Assembly: GCF_019599465.1 (NCBI RefSeq) | Contig: NZ_RKLR01000013.1 | Coordinates: 1-64,000 of the forward strand | Reading direction: 5' to 3' | Length of the DNA stretch: 64,000 nt | Origin: Haloarcula rubra | Lineage (GTDB): Archaea; Halobacteriota; Halobacteria; Halobacteriales; Haloarculaceae | Part shown: positions 8,610-17,873 of the stretch, one piece after another | Numbering within the stretch: the first letter of the stretch is position 1 | Layout: every line of letters starts with the position of its first letter | Made by a program: the position numbers and the translations under genes | Notes under the pieces: generated by a model | The model's input: the letters and a program-made list of their open reading frames with translations, nothing else | Told to the model about the DNA's origin: nothing | The model's database searches: none

Positions 8610-9716
8610 GTGATTCCCGGGGCCGAGGCGTACGACGTCGACGTGACCATCGACGACGCGGCGATAGAGCGCCTGTTGTCGGTGACGCCGGCCGACGTGG
8701 AGAGCGCCGACGCACTCTCCTACTGTCGGAACGTGTTCGTCCCGCTGACGACCGCCTGTCGGTACACCTGTACCTACTGCACCTACTACGACCCGCCGGG
8801 GCAGGCAGACCTCATGACGCCCGAGGAGATACGCGAGACGTGCCAGCGAGGCGCCGAGGCCGGGTGCACGGAGGCGCTGTTCACGTTCGGCGACGACCCC
8901 GACGACCGCTACACAGCGATGTACGACCGGCTGGCCGAGCTGGGTCACGAGACCATCCACGAGTACCTCCGCGAGGCCTGCGAGATAGCGCTCGAGGAGG
9001 GACTGCTCCCGCACGCCAACCCCGGCGACCAGACCCGCGAGCAGATGGCGACGGTCGCCGACCTGAACGCCTCGATGGGCGTGATGCTGGAGACGACCGC
9101 GGACGTGCAGGCCCACGGCGGCCCGCGGGCGAAGAACCCCGGCCAGCGACTGGCGACCATCCGCACCGCCGGGGAACTCGGCGTTCCGTTCACGACGGGC
9201 ATCCTCGTCGGCCTCGGCGAGGACTGGCGGGACCGCGCCGAGAGTATCCTCGCTATCCGCGAGATGCACGACCGCTACGGCCACGTCCAGGAGGTCATCG
9301 TCCAACCGGTCGTGGAGAACGAGCGCTGGCAGAACGGGTCGCCCGACCTCGCGACGATGCGCCGCGTGACCGCGATGGCGCGGGCGGGCCTCCCGGAGGA
9401 CGTGTCCGTACAGGTGCCGCCAAACCTCGCCCCGGCCCGGGACCTGACCGACTGCGGCATCGACGACCTCGGCGGCGTCTCGCCGGTGACTGTCGACCAC
9501 ATCAACCCGGAGTACGAGTGGCCGGCCCTGCAGGAACTGCGGGCCGTCGCCGACAGCGCCGGAGTGCCACTCGCCGAACGCCTCCCGGTGTACGAGCGGT
9601 ACGCCGACGCGGAGTGGCTCTCGCCGGAGATTCGCGACGCCATCCGCGCCGACACGCCCGCCGGTGAGCGCTTCCGGTCCGTGCTCGAACGGGGCGAGAA
9701 CCCCGTGCAGACGTGA
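8610..9716 (+). CDS. cofG: FO synthase subunit 1 (radical SAM)
   Basis: This 368-residue radical SAM enzyme has Cys50-x3-Cys54-x2-Cys57 (CRYTCTYC) for the 4Fe-4S cluster. With CofH it builds the deazaflavin FO from a riboflavin precursor and tyrosine. GTG 8610 is chosen because the family start IPGAEAYDVDVTID follows it; the frame is open a little further upstream without a good start. It lies in the same direction as cofC, while cofH converges from the other side. Confidence 0.93.
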   Translation: MIPGAEAYDVDVTIDDAAIERLLSVTPADVESADALSYCRNVFVPLTTACRYTCTYCTYYDPPGQADLMTPEEIRETCQRGAEAGCTEALFTFGDDPDDRYTAMYDRLAELGHETIHEYLREACEIALEEGLLPHANPGDQTREQMATVADLNASMGVMLETTADVQAHGGPRAKNPGQRLATIRTAGELGVPFTTGILVGLGEDWRDRAESILAIREMHDRYGHVQEVIVQPVVENERWQNGSPDLATMRRVTAMARAGLPEDVSVQVPPNLAPARDLTDCGIDDLGGVSPVTVDHINPEYEWPALQELRAVADSAGVPLAERLPVYERYADAEWLSPEIRDAIRADTPAGERFRSVLERGENPVQT

Positions 9717-9772
9717 GGACGGCGGCGACGTTCCGGTTCGGAGACATCGCTCAGCGACACGGACCGAGTACC

Positions 9773-9800
9773 ACCTAGACGGCTAGGTTCTAGATATATA
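9773..9800. other. CTAG-rich palindromes between convergent cofG and cofH
   Basis: ACCTAG (9773-9778) and CTAGGT (9783-9788) form a 6-bp inverted repeat around ACGG. TCTAGA (9789-9794) follows directly, then an AT-run to 9800. Three CTAG tetranucleotides fall within 18 bp. The element sits between two convergent genes and could mark termination. The rest of the 219-bp gap shows no gene. Confidence 0.35.
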
Positions 9801-9935
9801 CCCCCTCGAACGCTTATTTGATACCGTCCGGGGCGTGCCTCTGACAGCCAACCCGGGCAACGACGTCGTCTCGGGGCGGCCGAGGACGTGGTCACCCCGA
9901 TTTTACGACGGAGACATCTACTGGGGAGCGACGTC

Positions 9936-11285
9936 TCAGTCCAACAGCGGCGTCCCGTCGGCCCTCGGTCCGAGTTCCGGCCCGACCACGTCGGCGTCCG
10001 GGTCGACGACGCGGCGCTGTCGGTAGTCGGTCGACCGTTCGACCGGTGTCCGTCCGATGGCGGTAATCATGTCCGAGTACTCGCGGACGGAACGGAACTC
10101 GCCGTAGCCGCCGCCGGCGCGTTTCGTTATCTCCTCAGAGAGGATGGTCCCCATGAAGTCGTCGGCGCCGCAGGTCAGCATCTTCAGGCCGTGAGCGTCG
10201 CCGTACTTGACCCACGAGGACTGGACGTGGTCGACGTTGTCGAGAAACAGCCGCGAGACGGCGATCATCAGTTCGTCCTCGTCGCGGCTGGCGCCGCCCG
10301 AGACCATGTCGCGGTCGTACAGCGGCGTCTCCTCGTGGACGAACGACAGCGGGACGAACTCCGTGATAGCCCCGGTCCGGTCCTGGAGGTCCCGGACCTT
10401 CTGGAGGTGCTGGACCCGGTGTTTCGCGTTCTCGACGTGGCCGTACATGATGGTCGCCGTCATGTCGAGGCCGACGTTCGCGGCGGCTTCCATCGCTTCG
10501 AGCCACTCGCCGCTGTCTATCTTTCCGGGGCAGATGACGTCCCGAACCTCGTCGACGAGAATCTCCGCCGCCGTCCCGGGGACGCTGTCGAGGCCCGCGT
10601 CTTGCAGGCGCTCGAACACCTCCTCGTAGGTCCAGTCGGTCCCCCGGCGAGCGTGATACGCCTCCTCTGGGGTCATCGAGTGGACGTGGACGCCGTCGAC
10701 GCTCATCGCCCGCAACTGCTCGCAGTAGGTGCCCGGGTCGACGTCGTACTCGCTCGCCGGGCGGTAGTTCAGGTCGCCGCGCTCGCTGGCGTCCATAATC
10801 TCCAGATGCTCGCTGTCGAGCGCCAGCGCCGGGTGGAGCCCGGAGACGGACGTGACCTCGTAGATGCCACGGTCGACGGCGTCCCGGACGACGTCACGCG
10901 ATTCCTCGGGCGTCTTGGTGAACCCGCCGTGGTCGTCCTGATAGCTGCTGCGGAACTGCTCGGAGCGGTCCTTGAAGTTACAGAACAGACAGCCGGTGTT
11001 GCAGGCCGTCGTGACGTTGTTGTTGAGGTTGGCGACGAACGTCACCTCGTCACCGACCACCTCGGCCCGTCGGCGGTCGGCGGCCTCTAGGACCAGTTCT
11101 TTCCGTCGGCGGTCGATGCCCTCGTGGTCGGTGCCGGTGGTGACGAGTTCGACGCCGTCGGCGACGGAGAGGCGGTGTCCGTCGCGGGCCTTCGCGAGTG
11201 CGTTCTCGAAGGACTGGTCGGTCACCGGCCGGTGGGCGAAGTCGAACTCGCCGGCGGGGTCCGCGGCGTCGAAAGCGTCCGGCAT
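9936..11285 (-). CDS. cofH: FO synthase subunit 2 (radical SAM)
   Basis: A 449-residue radical SAM enzyme with Cys95-x3-Cys99-x2-Cys102 (CNTGCLFC) and the CofH-type YGHVE motif. CofH makes the tyrosine-derived intermediate that joins the pyrimidine in FO synthesis, the redox-active part of F420. Length is at the upper end of the family because of an acidic N-terminal extension of about 40 residues. It converges on cofG across a 219-bp gap. Confidence 0.93.
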   Translation of the reverse strand: MPDAFDAADPAGEFDFAHRPVTDQSFENALAKARDGHRLSVADGVELVTTGTDHEGIDRRRKELVLEAADRRRAEVVGDEVTFVANLNNNVTTACNTGCLFCNFKDRSEQFRSSYQDDHGGFTKTPEESRDVVRDAVDRGIYEVTSVSGLHPALALDSEHLEIMDASERGDLNYRPASEYDVDPGTYCEQLRAMSVDGVHVHSMTPEEAYHARRGTDWTYEEVFERLQDAGLDSVPGTAAEILVDEVRDVICPGKIDSGEWLEAMEAAANVGLDMTATIMYGHVENAKHRVQHLQKVRDLQDRTGAITEFVPLSFVHEETPLYDRDMVSGGASRDEDELMIAVSRLFLDNVDHVQSSWVKYGDAHGLKMLTCGADDFMGTILSEEITKRAGGGYGEFRSVREYSDMITAIGRTPVERSTDYRQRRVVDPDADVVGPELGPRADGTPLLD

Positions 11286-11360
11286 TGCTCGTTCGAACGG
11301 GAACGACGGCCAAAAACGTGTGGGTGTCTGCGGACGGCGCGGTCCCCCGCCGGCGGCGGA

Positions 11361-12380
11361 CTACCCCGACGGGAGGACGCCGGTGACTGCACCGACAGTC
11401 TCGGCGACCACCCACGCGACGAACGTGACGTACGCCGCCAGCAGTCCGTACGACTCCGCGGTGCTCAGCGAGAGGTCGGTCCGCAGGGCGGTGAAGAGGA
11501 GGATGGTCGCCAGCGTGAGGACGCCGAACATCGGGACGGCCATCTCGAAGTCGACGGTCCACGCGCCGACGAGGAGTACGCCCATCGGAATAGCGACGAG
11601 CAGGTCGAACGTGTTCGAACCGAGGACGTTCGCCAGCGAGGTGACGCCGCGGTTCTGGCGGGCGGCGCGGACGCTGACGAGTGTATCGGGGAGGCTGGTC
11701 GCCCCGGCGAGGACGGTGACGCCCAGCAGGAACTCGTCGGCGCCGACCGTCTCGCCGATGACCGACACCGAGTGGACGAGGTTCTCGACGGCGACGAGGA
11801 TGACCGCGAGGCCGGCCATCAACAAGAGCCACTGTCGCCCGACGGCGACGTCGGCGGCCTCGCTCCCGTCGCTCTCGAAGTCGGCCGTGTCCTGATACTG
11901 GATGAAGACGTAGAGCCCGTACAGCGCGAGCGGTATGGCCGCCAGCGGGCGGGTGACCGCCCCCGAGAGCGGCGCCTCGCCGGGGTAGTAGATGACCGCG
12001 AGCGCGAAGGTGATGAGGAGGACGGAGACGGCCAGCATGTAGAACTGCGCCTCCTTGTAGACGAGCGTCCGGTTGGACTCGATGTCGTCGTCGGTGGCGA
12101 TGCCCGCGACGGCGGGAATCACGAGAACGTTGAAGATGGCCGACCCGACGATGGCGCCGACGCCCAGCGGCATCGACCCGTCGAGCGCCGCGAACACGAC
12201 GGTCGCGAGTTCCGGGAAACTGGACCCGACGGCGACGAGTATCGCCCCCTGCACCACGTCCGGCAGGCCGTAGTGGGCCGCCAGCCGTTCGCTCGCCGTC
12301 TCCAGCCACTCGCTACCCTTCCATATCGCCACCGTCGCCGCGACGACGACGCCGACCGCGACCAGCAGATTCCCGGCCAT
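11361..12380 (-). CDS. Calcium/sodium antiporter family membrane protein
   Basis: A 339-residue protein with about ten transmembrane segments and the two alpha-repeats of the CaCA superfamily: GSSFPELATV in the first half and GATSLPDTLVS with GSNTFDLLVA in the second. These acidic and polar residues form the ion-binding site. It probably exchanges Na+ (or H+) for Ca2+ across the cell membrane. ATG 12380 is preferred over an upstream frame extension because the first hydrophobic segment starts there. Confidence 0.9.
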   Translation of the reverse strand: MAGNLLVAVGVVVAATVAIWKGSEWLETASERLAAHYGLPDVVQGAILVAVGSSFPELATVVFAALDGSMPLGVGAIVGSAIFNVLVIPAVAGIATDDDIESNRTLVYKEAQFYMLAVSVLLITFALAVIYYPGEAPLSGAVTRPLAAIPLALYGLYVFIQYQDTADFESDGSEAADVAVGRQWLLLMAGLAVILVAVENLVHSVSVIGETVGADEFLLGVTVLAGATSLPDTLVSVRAARQNRGVTSLANVLGSNTFDLLVAIPMGVLLVGAWTVDFEMAVPMFGVLTLATILLFTALRTDLSLSTAESYGLLAAYVTFVAWVVAETVGAVTGVLPSG

Positions 12381-12464
12381 GTGGTCGTGGATGACCGGGC
12401 GACGGCAAAGTGGTTGTCCTCTCACGGTTCGAACCGCTAGCAGCCCCTCCGAGTCTCACAAGTG

Positions 12465-12470
12465 TTTAAG
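12465..12470 (+). promoter_or_regulatory. Possible nadE TATA box
   Basis: TTTAAG at 12465-12470 lies in the gap between the divergent antiporter and nadE genes. It is about 65 nt before the nadE ATG, so a leader of roughly 40 nt would result. No strong alternative TATA is closer. Weak evidence. Confidence 0.3.
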
Positions 12471-12532
12471 GACTAGTCGTATATGCCGCCGTTCGTCAGG
12501 TCTCCACGTAGGAGCGATACAGACGTACACCA

Positions 12533-13414
12533 ATGACGAATCAGATGCAGTCTCCAGACAGTTTCGTGCAGTCCCCCTCCGACGACGTGGCCGAAGTCGA
12601 GTCGGCCGTCGTCTCCTTTCTCCGGGAGCGCGTCCGGGCCGCCGACGCTGACGGCGTCGTCGTCGCGATGAGCGGCGGCCTCGACTCGACGGTGACGGCC
12701 ACGCTCGCCGCCGAAGCGCTCGGCCCGAAGCGCGTCCTCGGGCTCGCGATGCCCTGCCACAAGACGGACGCCACCGCGGCGATGGAGGCCGAAACCGTCG
12801 CGGACCAGCTCGGCATCGCGTTCCAGCGAGTCCACCTCCGTCCGTTGCTCCACCAGTTCGACCACGACGTCGTCCCCAGCCTCGACCCCGGCGAGACGGA
12901 CGGGTCGGTGCCGACCGACGACCGCGCGCTCGGCAACGCCGTCGCCCGGTTCCGAATGACCTGTGCGTACTACGCCGCCAACCGGACGAACCGCCTCGTC
13001 GTGGGCACCGCCAACCGGTCGGAACTCCTGCTGGGGTACGTCACGAAGTTCGGCGACGGCGGTGCCGACCTGTTCCCCCTCGGCGACCTCTACAAGACGG
13101 AGGTCCGGGCGCTCGGTCGCCACCTCGGCCTGCCCGACGCCATCGTCGAGCGGACGCCGACCGCCGGCTTCCGGGCGGGCCAGACCGACGCCGACGACCT
13201 CGGTGCGACCTACGACGTCGTCGACTCGGTGCTGTGGCGCGTCGTCGAGCAGGGCGACCCGGTCGACAGCGTGGCCGACTCGCTCGGCGTCGAGACGGCG
13301 ACGGCGAGCCGACTCGTCTCGATGTGTTCGGAGACGGCCCACAAACGGGCGATGCCGCCGACGCCGGGACTCGGTGAGCGGCCCCGGCGGCCCACGGACT
13401 CCGACCCGGCGTGA
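12533..13414 (+). CDS. nadE: NAD+ synthase (ammonia-dependent type)
   Basis: This 293-residue protein has the PP-loop SGGLDST at residues 47-53 and the NAD synthetase segments [19 protein letters not shown] and LGDLYKTEV. It amidates nicotinic acid adenine dinucleotide to NAD+. There is no glutaminase domain, so ammonia is the likely nitrogen donor. The C-terminal 25 residues are a Pro/Arg-rich haloarchaeal extension. A tandem repeat begins immediately after the stop codon. Confidence 0.93.
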   Translation: MTNQMQSPDSFVQSPSDDVAEVESAVVSFLRERVRAADADGVVVAMSGGLDSTVTATLAAEALGPKRVLGLAMPCHKTDATAAMEAETVADQLGIAFQRVHLRPLLHQFDHDVVPSLDPGETDGSVPTDDRALGNAVARFRMTCAYYAANRTNRLVVGTANRSELLLGYVTKFGDGGADLFPLGDLYKTEVRALGRHLGLPDAIVERTPTAGFRAGQTDADDLGATYDVVDSVLWRVVEQGDPVDSVADSLGVETATASRLVSMCSETAHKRAMPPTPGLGERPRRPTDSDPA

Positions 13415-13515
13415 CCTGCCGCGGAGGCACTCTGACGCCGCGGCTCGGTTGCCTGCCGCGGAGACTCTCAGACGCCGCGGCTCGGTTGCCTGCCGCGGAG
13501 ACTGTTCGCGCCGAG
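13415..13515 (+). repeat. 37-bp tandem repeat, about 2.7 copies
   Basis: Two full 37-bp units (13415-13451, 13452-13488) start CCTGCCGCGGAG and end GCCGCGGCTCGGTTG. A third, partial unit runs 13489-13515. Each unit contains GCCGCGG twice, so hairpins can form. The array starts directly after the nadE stop and ends about 40 bp before purC. The units differ at only a few positions, pointing to recent duplication or slippage. Confidence 0.8.
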
Positions 13516-13553
13516 TGAGAAACGTCTTTGTCCCCGCCCGCAAAGCGCCGGCA

Positions 13554-14588
13554 ATGACGAGCGTCAAGGAGTTCCGTATCGACGAGGCGGCGACGGCCAC
13601 CGACCTCGGCCGCGGCGCGTTCGTGTTCACGGACGACTACTCGGTGTTCGACTGGGGGAAGATGCCCGACCAGATTCCCGACAAGGGGGCGTCGCTGTGT
13701 ACGATGGGCGCGTTCAACTTCCAGCTGTTGGAGGAGAACCACATCCCGACGCACTACGAGGGCGTTCGGGTCGCCGACCACGACGAGGTACTGGACCTCG
13801 GCGAGGCGCTCTCGACGGGCCACACGCCGGCGGAGATGGTCATCTCGCTGACGCAGGTGCCGGACCTGCCGTTCGCGGACGGCGAGTACGACTACGAGGC
13901 CTACCACGCCGAGGCCGGGCAGAACTACCTGATTCCGCTCGAAATCGTCTTCCGGAACCGCGTGCCCGTCGGGTCGTCGCTCCGCAAGCGCACCGACCCC
14001 GCGGACCACGGCCTCGACTTCGAGACGTGGCCGGACGAGGCGGTCGATCTGGACCAGCCAATCGTCGAGTTCTCCACGAAGTACGAGGAACAGGACAGCT
14101 ACCTCGACCGCGCAGAGGCCGACCGCATCGCCGGTGCCGCCAGTATCGACCAGCTAGAGGAACTGGCGCTCGCGGTCAACCACGTCGTCACCGACCAGGC
14201 GGCCGACGCCGACCTCGTCCACGAGGACGGGAAGATCGAGTGTCTCTACCACGAGGGACAGATTCACGTCGCCGACGTCGTCGGCACGTTCGACGAGAAC
14301 CGCTTCTCCTACGACGGTCAGCAGGTCTCGAAAGAGGTCATCCGCCAGTACCACAAGCGCACCCAACCCGAGTGGGTCGAGGCCGTCGCCGAGGCCAAAC
14401 AGCAGGCCACCGAGCAGGGCGTCGCCGACTGGAAGTCGCTGTGTGACGTCTCGCCTGAACCGCTCGACGAGTCGGTCGTCATGGCCGCCCGGGACCTCTA
14501 CTGTGCCGGGACCAACGCCTACGTCGGCGGCGACGTCTTCGACGCCCCCTCGCTGTCGGCCGCCGTCGACGCCGTCCGGGACCTGTAG
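13554..14588 (+). CDS. purC: Phosphoribosylaminoimidazole-succinocarboxamide synthase
   Basis: A 344-residue SAICAR synthetase, the longer archaeal form. The N-terminal [21 protein letters not shown] region and the central [11 protein letters not shown] match the ATP- and CAIR-binding regions of PurC. It joins aspartate to CAIR in purine synthesis. ATG 13554 starts the family N-terminus. purS and purQ lie elsewhere in the window (about 30 kb), so purine genes are scattered. Confidence 0.92.
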   Translation: MTSVKEFRIDEAATATDLGRGAFVFTDDYSVFDWGKMPDQIPDKGASLCTMGAFNFQLLEENHIPTHYEGVRVADHDEVLDLGEALSTGHTPAEMVISLTQVPDLPFADGEYDYEAYHAEAGQNYLIPLEIVFRNRVPVGSSLRKRTDPADHGLDFETWPDEAVDLDQPIVEFSTKYEEQDSYLDRAEADRIAGAASIDQLEELALAVNHVVTDQAADADLVHEDGKIECLYHEGQIHVADVVGTFDENRFSYDGQQVSKEVIRQYHKRTQPEWVEAVAEAKQQATEQGVADWKSLCDVSPEPLDESVVMAARDLYCAGTNAYVGGDVFDAPSLSAAVDAVRDL

Positions 14589-14607
14589 CGAGTTCGACAC
14601 CCGGGTC

Positions 14608-15333
14608 TCAGTCGTCGAGTCGCACGTCCACGTCGGTCACCGCCACCGTCGTCTCGTCGGTCGTCAGCACACAGGAGACCGTGTCGCCGGCCGCGGGCGT
14701 ACAACTCACCTGTGGCCGGCTATCGAGGTACCGACCCCACGCCTCGTGGCGCGGCGAGGTCACGTTGAGGTAGACGGTGTCGCCTGCCGTCCCGGTCTGT
14801 GCGACTGTCGTCTCGTTGCGGGTCGTCCGGACGCTGGCGGTAGTCTGGCCGCCGACAGACGTCGCCGCCACCGGTCGTGTCCGGACGACGTGAAGCCGTG
14901 CGTAGTCGGCCGTGACGAGCAGTCGCGGCGGTCTGGCCATCACCTGTCCGTCCCGGTCCGCGCGGATGACGGCCCCGTTCGCGTAGACGACCCGCGTCCC
15001 ACTCTTGGCGTCCAGCACGAGCGGACGGGTCTCGACCGTCTTCCGGACCCCGTCGGCCGGGACGTGGACCTCGAACGTCACGTCCTCCCCGACCGACAGC
15101 GAGACGCCGTCGAGTTTCACCGTCGTCGTGCGACTCGGGACGCCCTCGCCGGCGACGTCGTCGACGTTGGCCGCCAGCACCTCGAACGACCGGACGCCGT
15201 TGGTGACTCGTTCCTCGTCGCGCACGTCCTCGAGGGCCGCGAATCCGCCGACGCTGACGAGACCGACCATCACGAGGACGGTGCCGAAGATGACGACGAA
15301 CCCGACGGTCGTGCTCTGAGCGCGGTCGGTCAC
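14608..15333 (-). CDS. Pseudopilin-like protein 5 of pil operon (DUF7289-like)
   Basis: A 241-residue protein beginning MTDRAQSTTVGFVVIFGT: basic residues, a small residue plus Gln/Ser and about 20 hydrophobic residues, as in archaeal class III (PibD-cleaved) pilin signals. The remainder is a predicted extracellular beta domain with two Cys near the C-terminus. It starts at GTG 15333 and overlaps the previous gene by GTGA. It is the last gene of the minus-strand pil operon. The DUF number is from memory. Confidence 0.72.
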   Translation of the reverse strand: MTDRAQSTTVGFVVIFGTVLVMVGLVSVGGFAALEDVRDEERVTNGVRSFEVLAANVDDVAGEGVPSRTTTVKLDGVSLSVGEDVTFEVHVPADGVRKTVETRPLVLDAKSGTRVVYANGAVIRADRDGQVMARPPRLLVTADYARLHVVRTRPVAATSVGGQTTASVRTTRNETTVAQTGTAGDTVYLNVTSPRHEAWGRYLDSRPQVSCTPAAGDTVSCVLTTDETTVAVTDVDVRLDD

Positions 15334-15788
15334 GCGTCCACCTCCAGCGTGTCGGCCCCCTCGTCGTAGGTCACGACGACCGGGCCACCGTCGACGGTCG
15401 TCTCCGCGATTGCGGTGCCGGTCTTGAGGTGGACTGCGACGGAGGTGTCGGCCACGTCGCTCACGAGGACGATACGGTACCGGTAGAACGCGCCCGTATC
15501 CGCTCGCTCGTCGATACTGAGGCGGTACTGCCCGTTCGCGACTCGGTCGGGGAGAGCGGCCCGCACCGTGACCGCCTCGGGTGCGTCGGCCGCCCGGGCC
15601 ATGCTGTCCGCCGAGGTCAACGCCGAGGCGAGGCGGTTCCCGAGGACGGACAACTCAGAGTGGACCGCTTTACTGCGCTCGTCCTCGACGAGCGAGACGG
15701 ATACCGAGAGCAGGGTGACGACGAGCAACAGTGTGATGCCGAGCGTCAGGACGTACCCGACGGCCGTCGAGGCGCCGCGGTCATGCAT
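15330..15788 (-). CDS. Pseudopilin-like protein 4 of pil operon (DUF7266-like)
   Basis: A 152-residue protein starting MHDRGASTAVGYVLTLGIT, then about 20 hydrophobic residues: the same basic-G/A-polar-hydrophobic N-terminus as its neighbours. The extracellular part is short and beta-rich. ATG 15788 is chosen; a GTG and an ATG lie 6-9 nt further upstream in frame. It overlaps the upstream gene by 8 nt and the downstream one by 4 nt. Probably a minor pilin or part of a pilus-tip complex; family name unverified. Confidence 0.7.
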   Translation of the reverse strand: MHDRGASTAVGYVLTLGITLLLVVTLLSVSVSLVEDERSKAVHSELSVLGNRLASALTSADSMARAADAPEAVTVRAALPDRVANGQYRLSIDERADTGAFYRYRIVLVSDVADTSVAVHLKTGTAIAETTVDGGPVVVTYDEGADTLEVDA

Positions 15789-16749
15789 CGGCATCACCCG
15801 CCAGCACCGTCGTCTCGGTGACGTACTCGGTCGTCGGCGTCTCGTAGGTCACTCGAATCGACACACTGTAGATGCGCTCGGTCACGTGCGGGTCGCCGCT
15901 GCCCGCCGTCCCGTAGTCGCTGTCATCGACGAAAGGTCGAGACCGGTCGACGATCATGGAGTAGTTGCCGGCGGCGTTCGAGCCCCAGTAGTAGGCGACG
16001 TCGTAGGAACTCCCGACGGCGTCGAAGCCCGCGACCTGCGGACAGTCGGTCCCTTCGACGGACCCGTTCGAGAGGTCGACGACGGCGTAGCCGTCGGCCC
16101 CCGCCGAGACGGAACACGCGGGCAGTAGCGACCCACTCGTGTCCTGCACCCTCACGACCACGTCGCCGCCCTCCCGGTAGACGAACAGTCGCCAGACGTC
16201 GGCCCCGTCGGCCACGTCGAGGTGGAACACGCGGTCCTCGTGCAACGTGGTCGCGTTGGTGTCGTCCGGCGAGGCGACGAGTGCGCTCTCCGAGACGTTC
16301 AGTCGGGCGTCGCGGGTGCCGGAGACGCCGCTGGCGAGCGTCCAGTTGTCGGCCCCGGACACGTTCGTCATCGGGCGCGTCGCGTTGGCCTGTAGGATTC
16401 GGGTCCCCTCGGTCGTCCCGGTGACCGAGACGGTCGCTCGCGCCCCGCGCCGGGCCGCGTAGCCGTCGGCCTGTTCGCTCCAGTCGGCGACGCCCTCGTC
16501 TAGTTCGGTCTGGAGCGTCGTGTAGCTGGTGTCGTTGTGGCGGTTGACGTACGCGAGCGTCCCGTCCGCCCCCTCGGCGGCCGCGTCGGCGAACGCGACG
16601 GCGTCTCCGCCGTCGGCGTCGTGGCTCGCGACCATCGTCTGGGAGTACGCCGACGCGTTCAGCGCCAGCGCGAGCACCACGAACAGGACGGCGATGCCGA
16701 ACGTCGTCACGAGCAACACCTGTCCGCGGTCACCCCGCTCGCGTCGCAT
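15781..16749 (-). CDS. Pseudopilin-like protein 3 of pil operon (DUF7261-like)
   Basis: A 322-residue protein with an RGQ motif just before the hydrophobic segment (residues ~9-30). A large secreted domain follows with several N-x-S/T sequons and a Cys pair in the C-terminal third. It starts at ATG 16749, sharing one base (TGATG) with the preceding gene. The architecture suits an extracellular minor pilin exported by the PilB/PilC machine encoded upstream. Family number recalled, not checked. Confidence 0.72.
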   Translation of the reverse strand: MRRERGDRGQVLLVTTFGIAVLFVVLALALNASAYSQTMVASHDADGGDAVAFADAAAEGADGTLAYVNRHNDTSYTTLQTELDEGVADWSEQADGYAARRGARATVSVTGTTEGTRILQANATRPMTNVSGADNWTLASGVSGTRDARLNVSESALVASPDDTNATTLHEDRVFHLDVADGADVWRLFVYREGGDVVVRVQDTSGSLLPACSVSAGADGYAVVDLSNGSVEGTDCPQVAGFDAVGSSYDVAYYWGSNAAGNYSMIVDRSRPFVDDSDYGTAGSGDPHVTERIYSVSIRVTYETPTTEYVTETTVLAGDADA

Positions 16750-17342
16750 CAGGTCGACCACAGGACCACCTCCACCCGGACCACGTTGTAGACGCCGCTG
16801 TTCGGGGCGCTGTCCGGTATGTAGAGCGACGCGTTCGCCAGCGTCTGCTCGGTCGGCGTCTCCGCGGCCGTGTAGCGAACGTCGTCGTCGTAGAGCGTGA
16901 GGAACGCGGCGACGCTGACGGCGTCGTCGCTGGGGGTCCCACTGTCGACGACCGCTCTCGTCTCCGTCGCGCCCGACGCGTCGCGATACTGGACGTCGAC
17001 GTTGTAGGCCACGCCGTCGGCGCCGACGCTCCGGTCGAGACGGTCGCCGAAGTCGGTCGGGAGCGTGCCGTTGGCGTAGGCCGACTCGTACGGTTCGAGG
17101 CCGTGGAACGTCCCCGTCGCGTCGTTCCAGTACAGCACCGTCCGGCGGAGCGACCCGTCCTCGACGGCGGCGTCTAGCACGCCGCTCCCGACGCGTTCGA
17201 GTTGCTGCTGCTGGGACTCGCTGGCCGTACTCGCGGTCTGTGGCGTCACGGCCGTCGACTGGAGCGCGAAGACGACGGCGCCGAGGAGGAGGAGTGCAGC
17301 GACGAACGCTTCCAGCGTGTACGCCTGTCCACGGGTCGACAT
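16749..17342 (-). CDS. Pseudopilin-like protein 2 of pil operon (DUF7288-like)
   Basis: A 197-residue protein starting MSTRGQAYTLEAFVAALLLL, a short basic leader with RGQ followed by a hydrophobic helix, then a Gln-rich turn and an extracellular domain. The Glu soon after RGQ recalls the conserved Glu5 of bacterial type IV pilins. ATG 17342 lies 2 nt after the stop of the upstream gene. Part of the continuous pil operon. Confidence 0.72.
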   Translation of the reverse strand: MSTRGQAYTLEAFVAALLLLGAVVFALQSTAVTPQTASTASESQQQQLERVGSGVLDAAVEDGSLRRTVLYWNDATGTFHGLEPYESAYANGTLPTDFGDRLDRSVGADGVAYNVDVQYRDASGATETRAVVDSGTPSDDAVSVAAFLTLYDDDVRYTAAETPTEQTLANASLYIPDSAPNSGVYNVVRVEVVLWST

Positions 17343-17344
17343 CG

Positions 17345-17872
17345 TCACCACACCTCCACTCGTAACGTCGCCGCCGTGCCGTCGAGCGAGACGTGCCGCC
17401 GTGCCGTGGCGACGGACGCGTCGCCGGTGTGGGGCGGGGGTCCGACCGCCAGCGGTGACCCGCCGCTCGAACACGGCACGACGGTCCCGCCGTCGGCACA
17501 CAGTACCTCTCGGGTCGCGTCGCCGGCGACGTCCCGCCGGAGCGTCACGTTCACGCCGTAGCGCTCGCCGACACCGACCTGATCGGTGAGCGTCGCGCTC
17601 GTGTCGAAGGTGGCACAGGGGTTGGCACCGCTCTGGTTGAAGAACCAGAAGGCACAGGTCGAGAGCGTCGTCGTCCCGGGGTCCCCGAGGTGCAACTCGA
17701 CGAGTTGGGTCCCCACCCTGTCCGCGACCAGCGCCGTCTCCTGACCCCCGTCGGTCGGCGTGAGCAGGTCCGGGACGAACAGGAGGACGAACCCGACGAC
17801 GACGAAGAACACCGCCATCCCCGTCAGGAAGTCGATGGGCATCTGCCCCCGCGTCGACGATGCTGGCGCCAT
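17345..17872 (-). CDS. Pseudopilin-like protein 1 of pil operon (DUF7287-like)
   Basis: A 175-residue protein with RGQMPIDF just before a hydrophobic helix (about residues 12-35). The extracellular part has four Cys residues, which could form disulfides in the oxidising exterior. It begins 1 nt after the pilC stop. First of five consecutive genes sharing the RGQ-like leader, so it is probably processed by the prepilin peptidase. Confidence 0.72.
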   Translation of the reverse strand: MAPASSTRGQMPIDFLTGMAVFFVVVGFVLLFVPDLLTPTDGGQETALVADRVGTQLVELHLGDPGTTTLSTCAFWFFNQSGANPCATFDTSATLTDQVGVGERYGVNVTLRRDVAGDATREVLCADGGTVVPCSSGGSPLAVGPPPHTGDASVATARRHVSLDGTAATLRVEVW

Positions 17873-17873
17873 C

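Noticed and set aside
13415-13515. CRISPR array
   Set aside because: The repeats are directly adjacent, with no unique spacers, and no cas genes are near; it is a simple tandem duplication.
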